From Spirodela intermedia (lineage: Eukaryota > Streptophyta > Magnoliopsida > Alismatales > Araceae): DNA of 64,000 nt. Positions 11,287-22,300 of the stretch are shown here, one piece after another. Positions within the stretch are counted from its first letter, which is position 1; each line of letters starts with the position of its first letter. The position numbers and the translations under genes were made by a program. The stretch is taken from positions 1,042,501 through 1,106,500 of the forward strand of contig LR746270.1 in NCBI GenBank assembly GCA_902729315.2, given 5' to 3'. The notes beneath the pieces were generated by a model. The model made no database searches, had not been told where the DNA came from, and saw nothing but the letters and a program-made list of their open reading frames with translations.

Positions 11287-13185
11287 ATGGCGGAGCGCGG
11301 AGACGAGCTGTCCTTCGCCGACCAAGATCGGCAGGAAGAGCCATGGGAGGAGAGAACTCTGAACCTTCTCGACGAATCCAAGATCGACCAGGGTCTTTTT
11401 CTCGCTGTTCTCTTCTCCTGCCTTCTTTCGCCGGCTGATGCGGCCGTCTGGTTTCTTGCAGAGTTCTCGGAAGCCAAGCTGAGGAAGAAGGGCGGGAAGA
11501 AGCACAAGTTGAAATGGATGAAGAGGCCAATGGCGGTCTCCGAAGTCATCCTGGAGTTCTTGGACGAGGAGCTCAGGGAGAACGCCCTCAGGGCACTCGG
11601 CAACTTCCTGCTCGATGTCTCTCTCTCTCTCTCTCTCTCTATTGGGGTTCTTCTGTCTCGGTCTTTCTTTCTACTTCTTTCCTTCTTGATGTCGGACGAA
11701 GTAGACGGTATTTCTAACCCGCGGTTTCTTCTTCGTGCCAGAGATGGGAAGAAAACCCAGACGACTACCATCAGGCTGGATTTTTCTTGTTTTACTCTTG
11801 CTCCACGATGTCTATCTTACTGCAAGTCTCTCTCTCTATCTCTCTCTTTCTCTCTCTCTCTTTCATTTTTATGGGGTGTGAGTGATTCCTTCCTTAAATT
11901 CCTCCCGAATTCTTGGAAAAAGGAGGTGGTGGAGTTCTTTGGGAAGATGATCGACGATGCTCTCAACATAAGATCCGCGAAGCGCCTGGCAAACGTCCTA
12001 ACTCTCTTCCAGGTTTGACCCCCTAGATTCGTCCAGCTTACCTCGCCACGGCTATTACTCCGCTGATGAGCTCCCGCAACCGCAGTGCGTTGCAGCAAAC
12101 AGGGAGATCCGGAGAAACTTTATCGATTGTGAGCTCCTCTGCCCACCGAAAACCTGTAGATATTCTACTACTTCCATTTCTTGATGGCTTCATAAGATCT
12201 CCCATTTCAAAGAAAAATCATCATTTTGCTTTCAGCTTGCATCCCGAATTTCTTGCTGCCCATCATCGTCTTCAAGAGCGAGCTCGAGGTGTTGGAGAAC
12301 GTCCGAGCGATAGCCCTCTCCGTCATCGGGATCCTGTGCCAGGTGCCTCTTCTCACACGCTCTGAGCTTTTGTTAGATGGCACGGTAGGGATGTTGACCA
12401 CGAAGTTTGGTGACTTCATCTAAAAGGGAAGAGATCCTGACATCATCGTGTGGGCCACGGAGAACGACGTGGTGAATGTCTGCCACTCCGCCTTGAAAAC
12501 GGGGAGTGAACTCTCTCAAGTGGTACGTCGTCCTCTCTCTCTCTGTCTCTGTCTCTGTCTCTGTCTCTCTCTGTCTCTCATGATTTAGCTACGTTACTCC
12601 GGGCAGATCTCCATGCATATCCTGGAGTACATTCTGCGGGACCCGTTCGGGAGGTATTTCATCTGCCACCCAAACGTCGGCTTGCTCGAAGGGTTGATGG
12701 AGACGTGGAACCAGCTGGTAGATGAAATCATCTCTTCTCTCTCTCTCTCTCTCTCGATTTCTCTCCATTTCCATGGCTGATCGGAAGGATTGTTTATCTG
12801 GCGGGGAAGATGACGGTGCTGAGCGCCGACAGGGACTTGTCCCCTCGGCTGCTCTTCCACGTGCTCAGATGCTACGTGCTGCTATGCGTGCATCCCAGGT
12901 AAGCGGCTGCGGGGCCGGAGAGCTCGCTGACTGAGGATTAATTTCCTTTTTTTTCTCAGGGGGGTTCGCGTGGTGGCGAGGAGTCTCCCCAGCGAGATCA
13001 CCGGCGATGCGGTCGCCGACATCGCTGAGGCGCGAGGATCTTCTCCTCAAGCTTCTTCTTCTTCTTTTTTCTCTCTCTCTAGTTCTCAGTCTGATTGAAT
13101 TTTCTACTTGGCCGTTGCCTCACAGGAGTTCCCGGTGATTCAGAGCCTGCGCCGCCAACTCCTCCTCAGTGTGGGGTTTCACTGA
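11287..13185 (+). CDS. CNOT9-like: CNOT9/RCD1-like subunit of CCR4-NOT, divergent paralogue
   Basis: Eleven exons by hand: 11287-11392, 11462-11616, 11742-11825, 11923-12012, 12086-12128, 12236-12342, 12427-12522, 12607-12717, 12810-12898, 12960-13029 and 13126-13185, total 336 residues with phase kept throughout. The order of motifs follows CNOT9/CAF40: ELRENALRALG, then an LLQ-EVVEFFG step, RLANVLTLFQCVAANREIR, CIPNFLLPII, LSVIGILCQ, SGSELSQ-like TGSELSQ, HILEYILRDPFGRYFICH, SPRLLFHVLRCYVLL and a short tail. CNOT9 is the armadillo-repeat subunit that docks NOT1 and effectors in mRNA deadenylation. This copy has an unusual acidic then Lys-rich N-terminus and diverges widely from the near-invariant canonical protein, so it is a paralogue, not the main CNOT9. 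Several introns are short and CT-rich. The last intron would use a GC donor (13030). The exon 9 acceptor (12809) and the exon 4 acceptor (11922) are weak. Confidence 0.8.
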
Positions 13186-13207
13186 CAGCCGACGCAGATG
13201 GATACGT

Positions 13208-13216
13208 GGAGGGAGG

Positions 13217-13264
<48 letters not shown>
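13208..13264 (+). repeat. GGGA/GA microsatellite
   Basis: A GGGAGGGAGG run leading into a pure GA tract. It lies between the convergent stop codons of the CNOT9-like and BET1-like genes, so it probably falls within the 3' UTR of one or both. Confidence 0.95.
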
Positions 13265-13267
<3 letters not shown>

Positions 13268-13420
13268 AGAAACTTGGATCTGCAGTCACATATCGTATAA
13301 CCACTGTACATTGATTTCTTGAACTTCAGTAGACTCTCAAACGATCGACGATCATCACATCAGGAGTTCAACTCTCTTCATCAGAGATCGGCAGGGGAGT
13401 TTCATGTCGTCGTCACTGGG

Positions 13421-13688
13421 TTATCTGGTCAGGTAGTATATGAGCAGGAAGAGGGCGAGGAAGGATGCGACAAGGGTGACCATTCTCCGACCCGATTTAG
13501 ACTCGAACACCTGCGATCGATGGAGAGAATACGGACTGGGAGTCAGCGCCTCAGACATTGAAGTCAGCCCTCCCTTCCCCTCGAGCCTTCACTGCAGGCT
13601 TACCGTCTTGAATCGATCCACGGTCCCTGAGAGCGCTCCCCTCGATGCATCCATAGCGTTCCCCTGAACCCACCCAGAAAAAGAAATT

Positions 13689-13737
<49 letters not shown>

Positions 13738-14149
13738 CTACCATTCGATCGAGGATGCGGTTGTGGCTCTCAGCCTCCTCATGTATGTCGCCAGTCAACT
13801 GAAAGAGAGTGAAGAACCCCGTGAAATAGCAATTGATGGAAGGATTCCAAGCTCTAGAAGCAAACATCAAGCCAAAGAGAGACGAGGATATTCACCCTTT
13901 TTAGTATGTTTACTCTGTCATGCAAGCTGTTGAGGGCTTTGTCATTGTCGTGATCGTCAATCTCACGGGAGGCGAAGGATGAGGAGGCTCTGATTCCGCC
14001 CTCCTCAATGCCATCAAACAGAGCGGATCTGTTGAGTCGATGGTCTCTGCAGAGGAGGCGAGGAAGACCCATGATGGTTGAACTAAGCTAAGCGGACACC
14101 AGTTGATGACGTCATTAAAATGAACAGACCCGAACCTCCTTGAGTTCAT
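13421..14149 (-). CDS. BET11/BET12-like: BET1-type Qc-SNARE
   Basis: Five exons in transcription order: 14149-14130, 14046-13896, 13798-13742, 13663-13604 and 13510-13421, giving 125 residues, about the usual BET1 length. The predicted protein contains RSALFDGIEEGGIRAS, then a SNARE heptad region (DDHDNDKALNSLHDRVNILKR, LTGDIHEEAESHNRILDRM, GNAMDASRGALSGTVDRFKT) and ends in one C-terminal membrane anchor (RRMVTLVASFLALFLLIYYLTR). This matches plant BET11/BET12. These tail-anchored SNAREs act in ER-Golgi and intra-Golgi vesicle fusion. All junctions are GT-AG with consistent phase. Intron 3 carries a GA microsatellite (13692-13733). The gene is convergent with the CNOT9-like gene, with stop codons about 235 bp apart. 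Confidence 0.93.
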
Positions 14150-16323
14150 CCCCTCTTTTTGCGAGTCCTTCCACCTTCTTGGGCCGCCTCAGCTGTTCGT
14201 CTGCTTGGGGATACGTCGATCCACTGATGAACCCACCAAGATGAGAGCAAGAGATGCCGAGGATGAGAAATAAAGATCATCACACAGCGAAAACTGAACT
14301 GAGAATATGAAGGAACTGTGAAAGTGCTTTATTGAGACACGAAAACGAGAATAAAAGAAGTCAACCACTAGATCATTGGAATGGGAGTTCTATCCACTCC
14401 GCCCCGAAATGAAAGATCAGAAGACCAAGAGGAGAAGCAAACCAAAATAGAAGACCAAGTGAGAATGCTTTGTTCATACATGGAAACGAGAGCCAAACAT
14501 CATTGTTTCTGAACTCTGTGAGGAATTCGGAATATAGAAAACTCGAAAATTAGATTATTAGAGAATTATATGATAATTGCCGATGTCCTCTGTTTTCACA
14601 AAAATAAAATCTGTAACATTGCGTCAAAAGCATTCAATTCAGCAGAACAATAGTTGCTGATCCTCCTGTTTCCACATAAAAAATATGTAGCATCTCTTCT
14701 ATGGCCAATTGTTTACTGAATCAGAGGCCGTGAACCCCATCTGAAACTAGAAGAATGCAGGAAACGAGGTGGACTAATCGGCGCCAAATCTTGAAGGATA
14801 GGTTGCATTAATGTTGAGAAATATTTAGGTGAACAGAATCCGATGACAGTAAACGCCCCGTATCATTTTGAGGGGGGCGGCTTTTTCATAGGATATAAGG
14901 TTAGCTTTCATTAAGATTACCACAAAGATTATGATATGAAAATATCAAAAAATATAAAAATTAATTTTACATCAAGAAGACAGTTTCATTTAACTAGACT
15001 CAATGATAAACCACGCATATGCAGAAGTTGAAAAAAGAAGAAGATAGAATTCCCTCTCCCCATCAGGGAAGTGAATAACTCTGAGAAATTTGCTTATTAT
15101 GATTCATATAATAGTTGTCACGACAAAATTTAGACCATGTCTGTTTTTTTTTTCTCCTTTTCAGTCAGATAGATTGCTGATGCCTTCATTAGACGAGCTC
15201 CAGAGGGCTTCATGCCATGATCACAGAGTGAATCTATCCATCTTCTGCAACCAGGTGCGGGGCAAAGACTAACAGCATTTTTTTTCTTCCAGAATTCACT
15301 GTAAATTAAACATTACGCGTGTAGATCTGGAACTGAACAGAGGATACATTCACAACAAAGAAGGATATGCTCTGAAAAAATGTCTGACGGTACAAAGAAT
15401 CTCCGATCCTAAGAGAGAGCTCTTGTATTTACCTCTCTTCTGATTATGATCCTGTGAAAATCAGTTCGAACTGAACGGCTTCCTGCACATGACAGAAAAA
15501 AAAGATGAAACAAATATTTTAACCTTGAAGAAATAAATTCGAAAAGGTGCAAAACCAGCGCGTAGATCCGAAATAGAGAGAGGGACAGAACGAAATAGAC
15601 TACACAATGGGAAACCAGACAGAATTTCGTTTCTCATATGCCCCATTAGTAGAGGAAGATTGGAGTAATGATCTGTCAAATGGCGTGACAGACAGATGCA
15701 CAGACCCTACCATCACCCCCCCTCGCTTCGCTCACCCTCCTCTCAGCCGCTCTCCGGGTTCCCCTGCCATTTCCTTAGGCGAAACGACGCGCATGAGAGG
15801 ATCAGAGAGGAGAGGTAGAGCCCACGGCATACCTGAGTTGCAGAAGATGTCCGCAGGTTCGTCGGCGAAAGCTGACGGCAGACGTTCGACGGCGCCGGCG
15901 CCGACAGCGCGTTCACAGAGGACGCTCGAGCTCAGAGATGGAAGAAATCAAGAAGGAGTTTTACACTATGGCCCTTATTTAATGGATAATGTTTCTGACG
16001 CCACCGTCAGAATTGTATTTTGAGAATATAGTTAATTGACTCCAAGGCGTCCCCGGGCCGGTCGGGGCCTAAAACCATTGATAGGAAGTCTCAGAGTAAA
16101 AATGCAAATTCTATGGTTTGGGGAAAAATGGAAATAATTTAATTTATTGGGTATCTAATCGATAATTGAAGCCCGTGATAAATTGCAAAAATGCCCAAAG
16201 CCCATTATGCGTAGGGTACAATGATCTATCCAATAAAGTGAAGAAAAGAAGGGGGGAAATGGAGATGAACTCTCCCGAAGACTGGCGCAGGAATTCCTCG
16301 TGTGATCGAGGTGTCCCTTCAGA
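14150..16323. other. Spacer with possible untranslated transcript
   Basis: Contains the 5' side of the BET1-like gene and the promoter of the gene at 16324. An exon-like block on the plus strand (about 15165-15253, flanked by a TTTTCAG acceptor and a GTGCGG donor) and a GC-rich block at about 15720-15960 were examined, but no recognisable protein could be built from them. Confidence 0.3.
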
Positions 16324-19167
16324 ATGGCGGACGATCTTTTCGTGGGGCTTCCCCCACCATCTGCTGCTCCAGTTCCACCGGAGCAGCCAAAAGTTGCATC
16401 CTCCGGGAGGGATTCTTCTTCAGCTCCCGCTCCCGCCCCTGCCCCTGCTCTCAAGAGCGCGCTGAAGCGAGACAAGCCCGCGGAATCGCCCCTCGAGGGT
16501 GCGCCTTTGCCTCCTTGCGTTTCATTTCGAAATTCTTCCGCTCATCTGAATTTTGTGTTTTCCTGATTCCGCTTTGGCTCGTGTCTTCATGGGGAAAACT
16601 TTTATATGCTGCAGCGAGGCCAGGTAGGGTTTCACTGGTTGGGAAGGTTTCGACGGAGGATTTTTACGTGTTGAGACCATAGGTGTGGCCAGAAATGCAT
16701 TCTGTAATCCCGATCTATCTCAGGTTTCTCGGTTGCTTCTCTATCTGTGCTTTCTTTTCAGTTCCCTACTCGTCGTCGCAACAGATGTTAATGTGAGCAT
16801 CTTTTCCTCAAGCCATCTGCTGATCTCTTCTTCTTCACTCGTATTGGTCGTGTGAGGAAGTAATTCCTGCTGTGTCTTTGGCACATTAACTTCTCTTGCC
16901 TTATTTCCTCAGGTTCGTTAGACTTTTCTAACGCATGTTCTTAATGCTATCTTAGTTGATCTATGATCATGGTGGTTTAAACCCTAAAACAAGAATTAGA
17001 TTTATTTTAATTATAATTAGATCAGGAAAATAAAATATAGATCCTCTCAATTGATAAAATTTGGCAGGCGCATAATTGAGATATACATGGAATCCATCTG
17101 ATTAAATATAGATTGAGAAAACATATTCTTCTGCTGCTCATTCATAAGAGAAAATCCTCAAATAAGAGACCAATGTGAGAGCCACATAGGGATCAACTTG
17201 GATGCCTACCATCCCCCAGCTCCAGCTAATTCCTTCAGCGTTTATAGCTAAGATCAAAACATCACAGTTGATTTTTTTTCATTACACATTGGTCCGGAAG
17301 ATGTTCAGACATGGAAGAACTGAATTATATCAAATCCATACCGATGAATTAATGCAAATGTCTTGATTGAAATACTCTTGCATGACTTGCGTTGTAATTG
17401 ATGCCGTGTCTCCTTCATCCCCATACCTAAGGTCTTCTGGCAGAAATCTTCTCCAATCTGCTGATATATTTGGGTCTGGCTGGGATTCGGTTTGTTGATC
17501 GTCTCTCATGGTTCAAGAGGGCCCTTTATTGTGCTGATCATTTATTGTTTTATGGTGTAAAAATATTGGTCTCGGTGACCAACCGAAGCTAAGTAGAAAA
17601 CTGTCTCAATTGAATGAACTTTTGCCTGAGATTTCTGGCAGTCGGTCAATATGAGAAGTTCTTTGTGTTTACTTGGGTGACTGTGTTTCCTCATATCCTG
17701 GCATCTTGTTACACAGTGGCACCCCAGAAGCGTCTAAGGTTCAAGACAACCACCGATGCAACTGAAGCACAAGTCATAGAAGCTATGAAGAAAATAGCAT
17801 CGCATATAAAGAATCCATCAAAGTTCGGCAAGGCATCGAAGCTCGCCCTGCAGCTGATTCAGGCAGGAAGTGTCAAGCCTGGGACCAGTGATCAATTCTT
17901 TGCCATACTTGAGGCTGCCATGTCTTCTCCTTCAGCTTGCATCGATTCCTCTCTGAGAGCTGATTATCAGGCACTATTTTGCGCAGCTCAAGGTGTTGCT
18001 GAGGTGAATTGCTGCCTTGATTTTTAGCTTTTTTTCTTGAGATGGCCGTGTTCTAATCAGCCAATATTGATCTGCCTCAGTGCAGCCTTCGAACGTGATT
18101 TCTGAACTCAAAGCTCTGATCACTGTCTTGTCCCATCCTGTTGCAGTTTTTCGCCGAGCGGCAGAAGGATCAGTTGATTACATGGAACATCAGGGCAGTT
18201 ATTGCAAATGACCTGTACACAGACGATAGCTTTGTGGTACGAAATGCATTTCTTCCCCTCCCCTGCTTCCTCAGATATTCAAGTTGATATACTGCACGAT
18301 TGCTTTTCGATGGAAGTTTTCTTGTACTGAATCGTCTTCAGGCACTGCAATTCTTCATTCTTCTCACGAGTTTGAGAATGCATTATCGAATTGCTGATTT
18401 TTTGAATTGGAAATGGTGATGAATGCATCTAGTTCTCGAAGGCGGCTGGGAAGATCAAGGAGGCGATATCTAGTCTCCCATCATCCACTGAGGACGACGA
18501 CATTGAGGAAGCGGCACCTTCGGCAGACGCCGTGGAAGCAGACGGCGAAGATGGAGGAGACACCACCGCGCAAGCAGAGGGAACCAACCCTAATGAAGAA
18601 AACGCCGATCCCTTCGGCTTAGACGCGTTGCTCTCCAACGATTCCAGAAAAGACGGCAGAGCAAGGGATCGAAAAGACATTGTCGCTTCGAAACGGAAGG
18701 GACACGAAGAAGAAGAGGAAGAAGAACGCCGGAAGAAGTTCCTGAAGTCGCAGAGGGAAGCCCTGATCCGCTGCCTGGAGATCGCCGCCCAGCGATACAA
18801 GATCCCCTGGTTGATGCCACTTCTCTCTCGGTATTTCTCTCGCTCTTCTTCGTCCTCCCGCCGCCACTGACCTCCCCCTTCCTCCTCTCTCCGCCACGCC
18901 AGGGCTCAGACTGTGATCGACATCTTGGCGAAACACGCCTTCGACAACATCCACAGATTCACCTCGCGGCAGAGGGACGCCGTCGAGAAGCTCTGGGCCT
19001 CCATTAGGGAGCAGCACATCCGGAGGAAGCAGGGGAAGACGGTCTCCGGCAAGCTGGACATGACGGCTTTCGAGTTCCTCCAGGAGAAATACTCCCACGT
19101 CAAGATAAGCATCCGCCGCTCCGTCGGCGGCGCCGGCGACCACCGCGCCGAGCAGTGGCTCGGCTAG
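16324..19167 (+). CDS. Conserved plant protein of unknown function, 404 residues
   Basis: Exons 16324-16498, 17717-18003, 18147-18236, 18433-18830 and 18903-19167 join in frame. The protein starts MADDLFVGLPPPS, followed by a Pro/Ala-rich linker and LKSALKR. Next come a basic step (QKRLRFKTTTDATEAQVIEAMKKIASHIKNPSKFGKASKLALQLIQAGSVKPGTSDQFFAILEAAMSS is the best-conserved-looking block), a helical middle, an acidic linker and a Lys/Glu-rich coiled region. The C-terminal domain (TVIDILAKHAFDNIHRF, then LWASIREQHIRRKQGK, ending RAEQWLG) resembles plant proteins I recall only as uncharacterised. No catalytic motif or membrane segment is visible; basic clusters would suit a nuclear protein, which is inference. 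The exon 4 donor is chosen for phase and adds LMPLLSR before the C-terminal domain. Confidence 0.75.
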
Positions 19168-19366
19168 AACGAACACGATATTAATATACATTTTGAAAAT
19201 ATTTTTCTTCACTAAACATTTTTGGTAAATATGTAACGGCTCGGGTTGCTTTTATTTGCGCCACGTAATTGCCCCCAGCGTATTTCTTCTCACTGAGCGG
19301 GAAAGGAGCGAACGTTCCAGAGTTTGGGAGTGGAGAGGGAGGAGCTCTCGGAGTGGGGGAGGGGAG

Positions 19367-22300
19367 ATGGGGACGCCGGCGAAGCCATGGAAGGCGGAGT
19401 ACGCGAAGTCGTCGAGGGCGTCCTGCAAGTCCTGCAAGAGCGCCATAGTGAAGGATGCGCTGCGGCTGGGGAAGATGGTCCAGGCCGTCCAGTTCGACGG
19501 CTTCATGCCGGTAAACAGCGACGTTGATCCCTCTTCCTTGAGCGCTTCCTCTCTCCCTCTCTCCCTCTCTCCCTCTCTCCCGTTACCTTCTTCTTCCGCG
19601 TCTTCTGGCATTCGGTTGGGGATTTGCCGCTTTGGTTTACGGAAGGCCCGTCCCTGATTTCCGCGCAGCGGTGTTGCTTGTCGCTGTGGCGGTGGCCTCG
19701 TCTAGTCTGCGCGGTCTGTTGAGTTTAAAGCTCCTGCTCTTGTCTTGGCGATTTTCTCCGTTTCGAGATTCCATCCGTGGTGCCTGTTCGAGATTTTGTC
19801 CGTGTGGCCTACGAAATGTAGGTTATGCATTTCGAGCAGCCGTATTTCGTAATATTCGATTTTTTCAGGAATCTTACGTTCGAGACTTCCTGGGATTTTT
19901 CTGGTTTTTCTTTCTCTCTTGGCCGCTTTCTTTGGTTCTTTGTTTCGTGAAATGATATTCAACAATGAATGTAAACCACGTAACCGATACCTCTTTATTT
20001 CATGGAATTGAGTCTACAATACGGCAATAGAAGCAGCCACACGAGAAATAAATGGAAGTAGTACTAAATGATGGAGGGACCTCAAATTATCCAGCTCCTC
20101 TTTTTAAATGACCGTGCACGAATATCCGGGAATCTCAACGACTCTCGTCATTAATGAATTGTTTGGGGCCCTAGCCGTCCATTGTCCTTCTCGTGTATAC
20201 CCCGCTGTGGCCAGCGTGCACACATCATGATTTGCCAGAGGAGCTAATAGCTCAGCGTACGGAAGAAGCATGTAATTGTTTTTTGTCCTTTTTAAATTGA
20301 TCAAATGATTATATCGACGAAATTGGAGTACGAAAAGTTCATAATCGCTCCCATAATAAATTCAAGGAAAGATCATAGAACAAATATCAGTTGCATTTTC
20401 CACAATTGGATGGGTGTAGATGTTTTTGTAATAATGAAAGCAATATTCTAAAGGAAATGCCATTTGATTGCGTTGACTCTTTATTTAGATATCAACCTTA
20501 TTCAAAATATATATATACATTGTCTTACTACCGCTCAGGTAGCCACGAAAAGTCACTACAAAGAACATTTTTATCATCAAACATTAATCACGAATAAAAA
20601 TTCTGATTTTTTAATGGCCACATAATTTTCGTCATCTTTGAGCAAAAAAAATTACATCATCTAAAGTATTTCGTTCTCTGTCGAAAAAGATCTCCAAATA
20701 TGATTTTTAATAAAGATGAGAAAATAGTGATAAACTGCTTGATAGTGCTTCACAAATTATAACGTTTATTTTCCGGAGTAGTAATTTGTTATGCCTAAAT
20801 TTTGACATGTTTTGCACATTTTCATCTCAACATTCCTAGACTGTGTCAAATAGACCCGCTAAATTCTCTACTGGTTCATAGACTAAACCTTGGTAACTTT
20901 AGGAATTCTAATGCATTTTTTTGTGGTGATTTGATGCATTAATCTTGAAGTTTTTTTTCGAACGTTGGCTCATTTTAGGCGTTCTTACTTTTCTCATGTA
21001 GGATGAACTCGAAAAAACAACTTTTTTTGGCCTGATTTTCACTTGGATTTTCTTCCAGAAGACTATTATACGTTGTACAGACAATAAATAGTTGGTACGT
21101 TAATGTTCTTGAGTTCAAAGATAACATATATAAGATGAAAATTTGTCAACATCAAAGGATATGACGGAAGGTTTCTGCTGTTGTTTTATTCGGCTGCAGT
21201 ATGGTTTCATACCCTAATATCTTATTTCTATCATTAGAACAATTGATCACTTTCAACTGCTGAAAAAAATCAATGATTTGTCCATGACATTATGCCATTT
21301 GCATTCAGGTTATAGTTATTTAATGTCCGTTCGTAAATATTTAGACAGAAATTATTCATTCTCTTTGTTTTTTTTGTTGTACTAAACACATCTTCTCCTG
21401 AATCAGTTGTGGAATCATGCCAGTTGCATCTTCAAGAAAGCAAACCAGATCAAATCGTATGCATCTAAGCTACTATTTCTTTTTGAGTCTGTTATTGACA
21501 TGATCTAATCCTTAGCTTTTCTTGATTACTACTTCCCAAACTTCCATATAATGTTTAACCGGTGTGACCAAAGAAGGGTTCATATTTCACTGATACTGAT
21601 AGATAAGAGCTTCGTGTCTTCCAGCATTGAGGATGTTGAAGGTGTTGACTTGCTGCGGTGGGAGGATCAACAGAAGATAAGGACGTATGTGGAGGGAGGA
21701 GACCAAGAAAGAACTGCGGTCGCTGAGAAGGAATCTGCAATTGAGATCTCCCCAAGTTCTAGGGCTGCTTGCAGGAAATGCAATGATAAGATTATCAAGG
21801 GAACGGTTGGCTTTCTCCCATTCCCCTGAAATGTTTTTCTCTTTTGTTCAGTAAAATCGTCCAATTTCTTTCTTTACACAGCATCTCATCTGTGTTCTGA
21901 TATTTGCACTACAAATATCGAAAATGATAAAGTCGATAATCATTTAAACCTGAACGTCGTCCCAAAGATTCTAAATCTTCTCACGTTGTTCATCCAAATC
22001 ATTTCCGTTTTAAGGAAATATTTCATTTTGTTTGTCTCATTATGGATTTTTTGATTGGCGGCTAAAAATCTGGATGAAGCCTTCTCAGTAAAATGTTTTT
22101 GGTGTCTTGTGTCAGGTCCGTGTATCAACCAAGCCTGATGGACAAGGTGCCAAGGGTCTAATGTATTATCACAAAAAATGTTTTATTGATATGTTCCCGT
22201 CCTTCCAGCCAGAAAAATTGTCCGGGTGGAACAACCTTCCCATTCATGACAAAGACGAAGTTTCTGTCCTAGCCGATAACCTTGAAGCTACCAACAAACG

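Noticed and set aside
11136-11771. 211-residue minus-strand frame opposite the CNOT9-like exons
   Set aside because: Shadow of the plus-strand gene; contains translated CT repeat and no domain.
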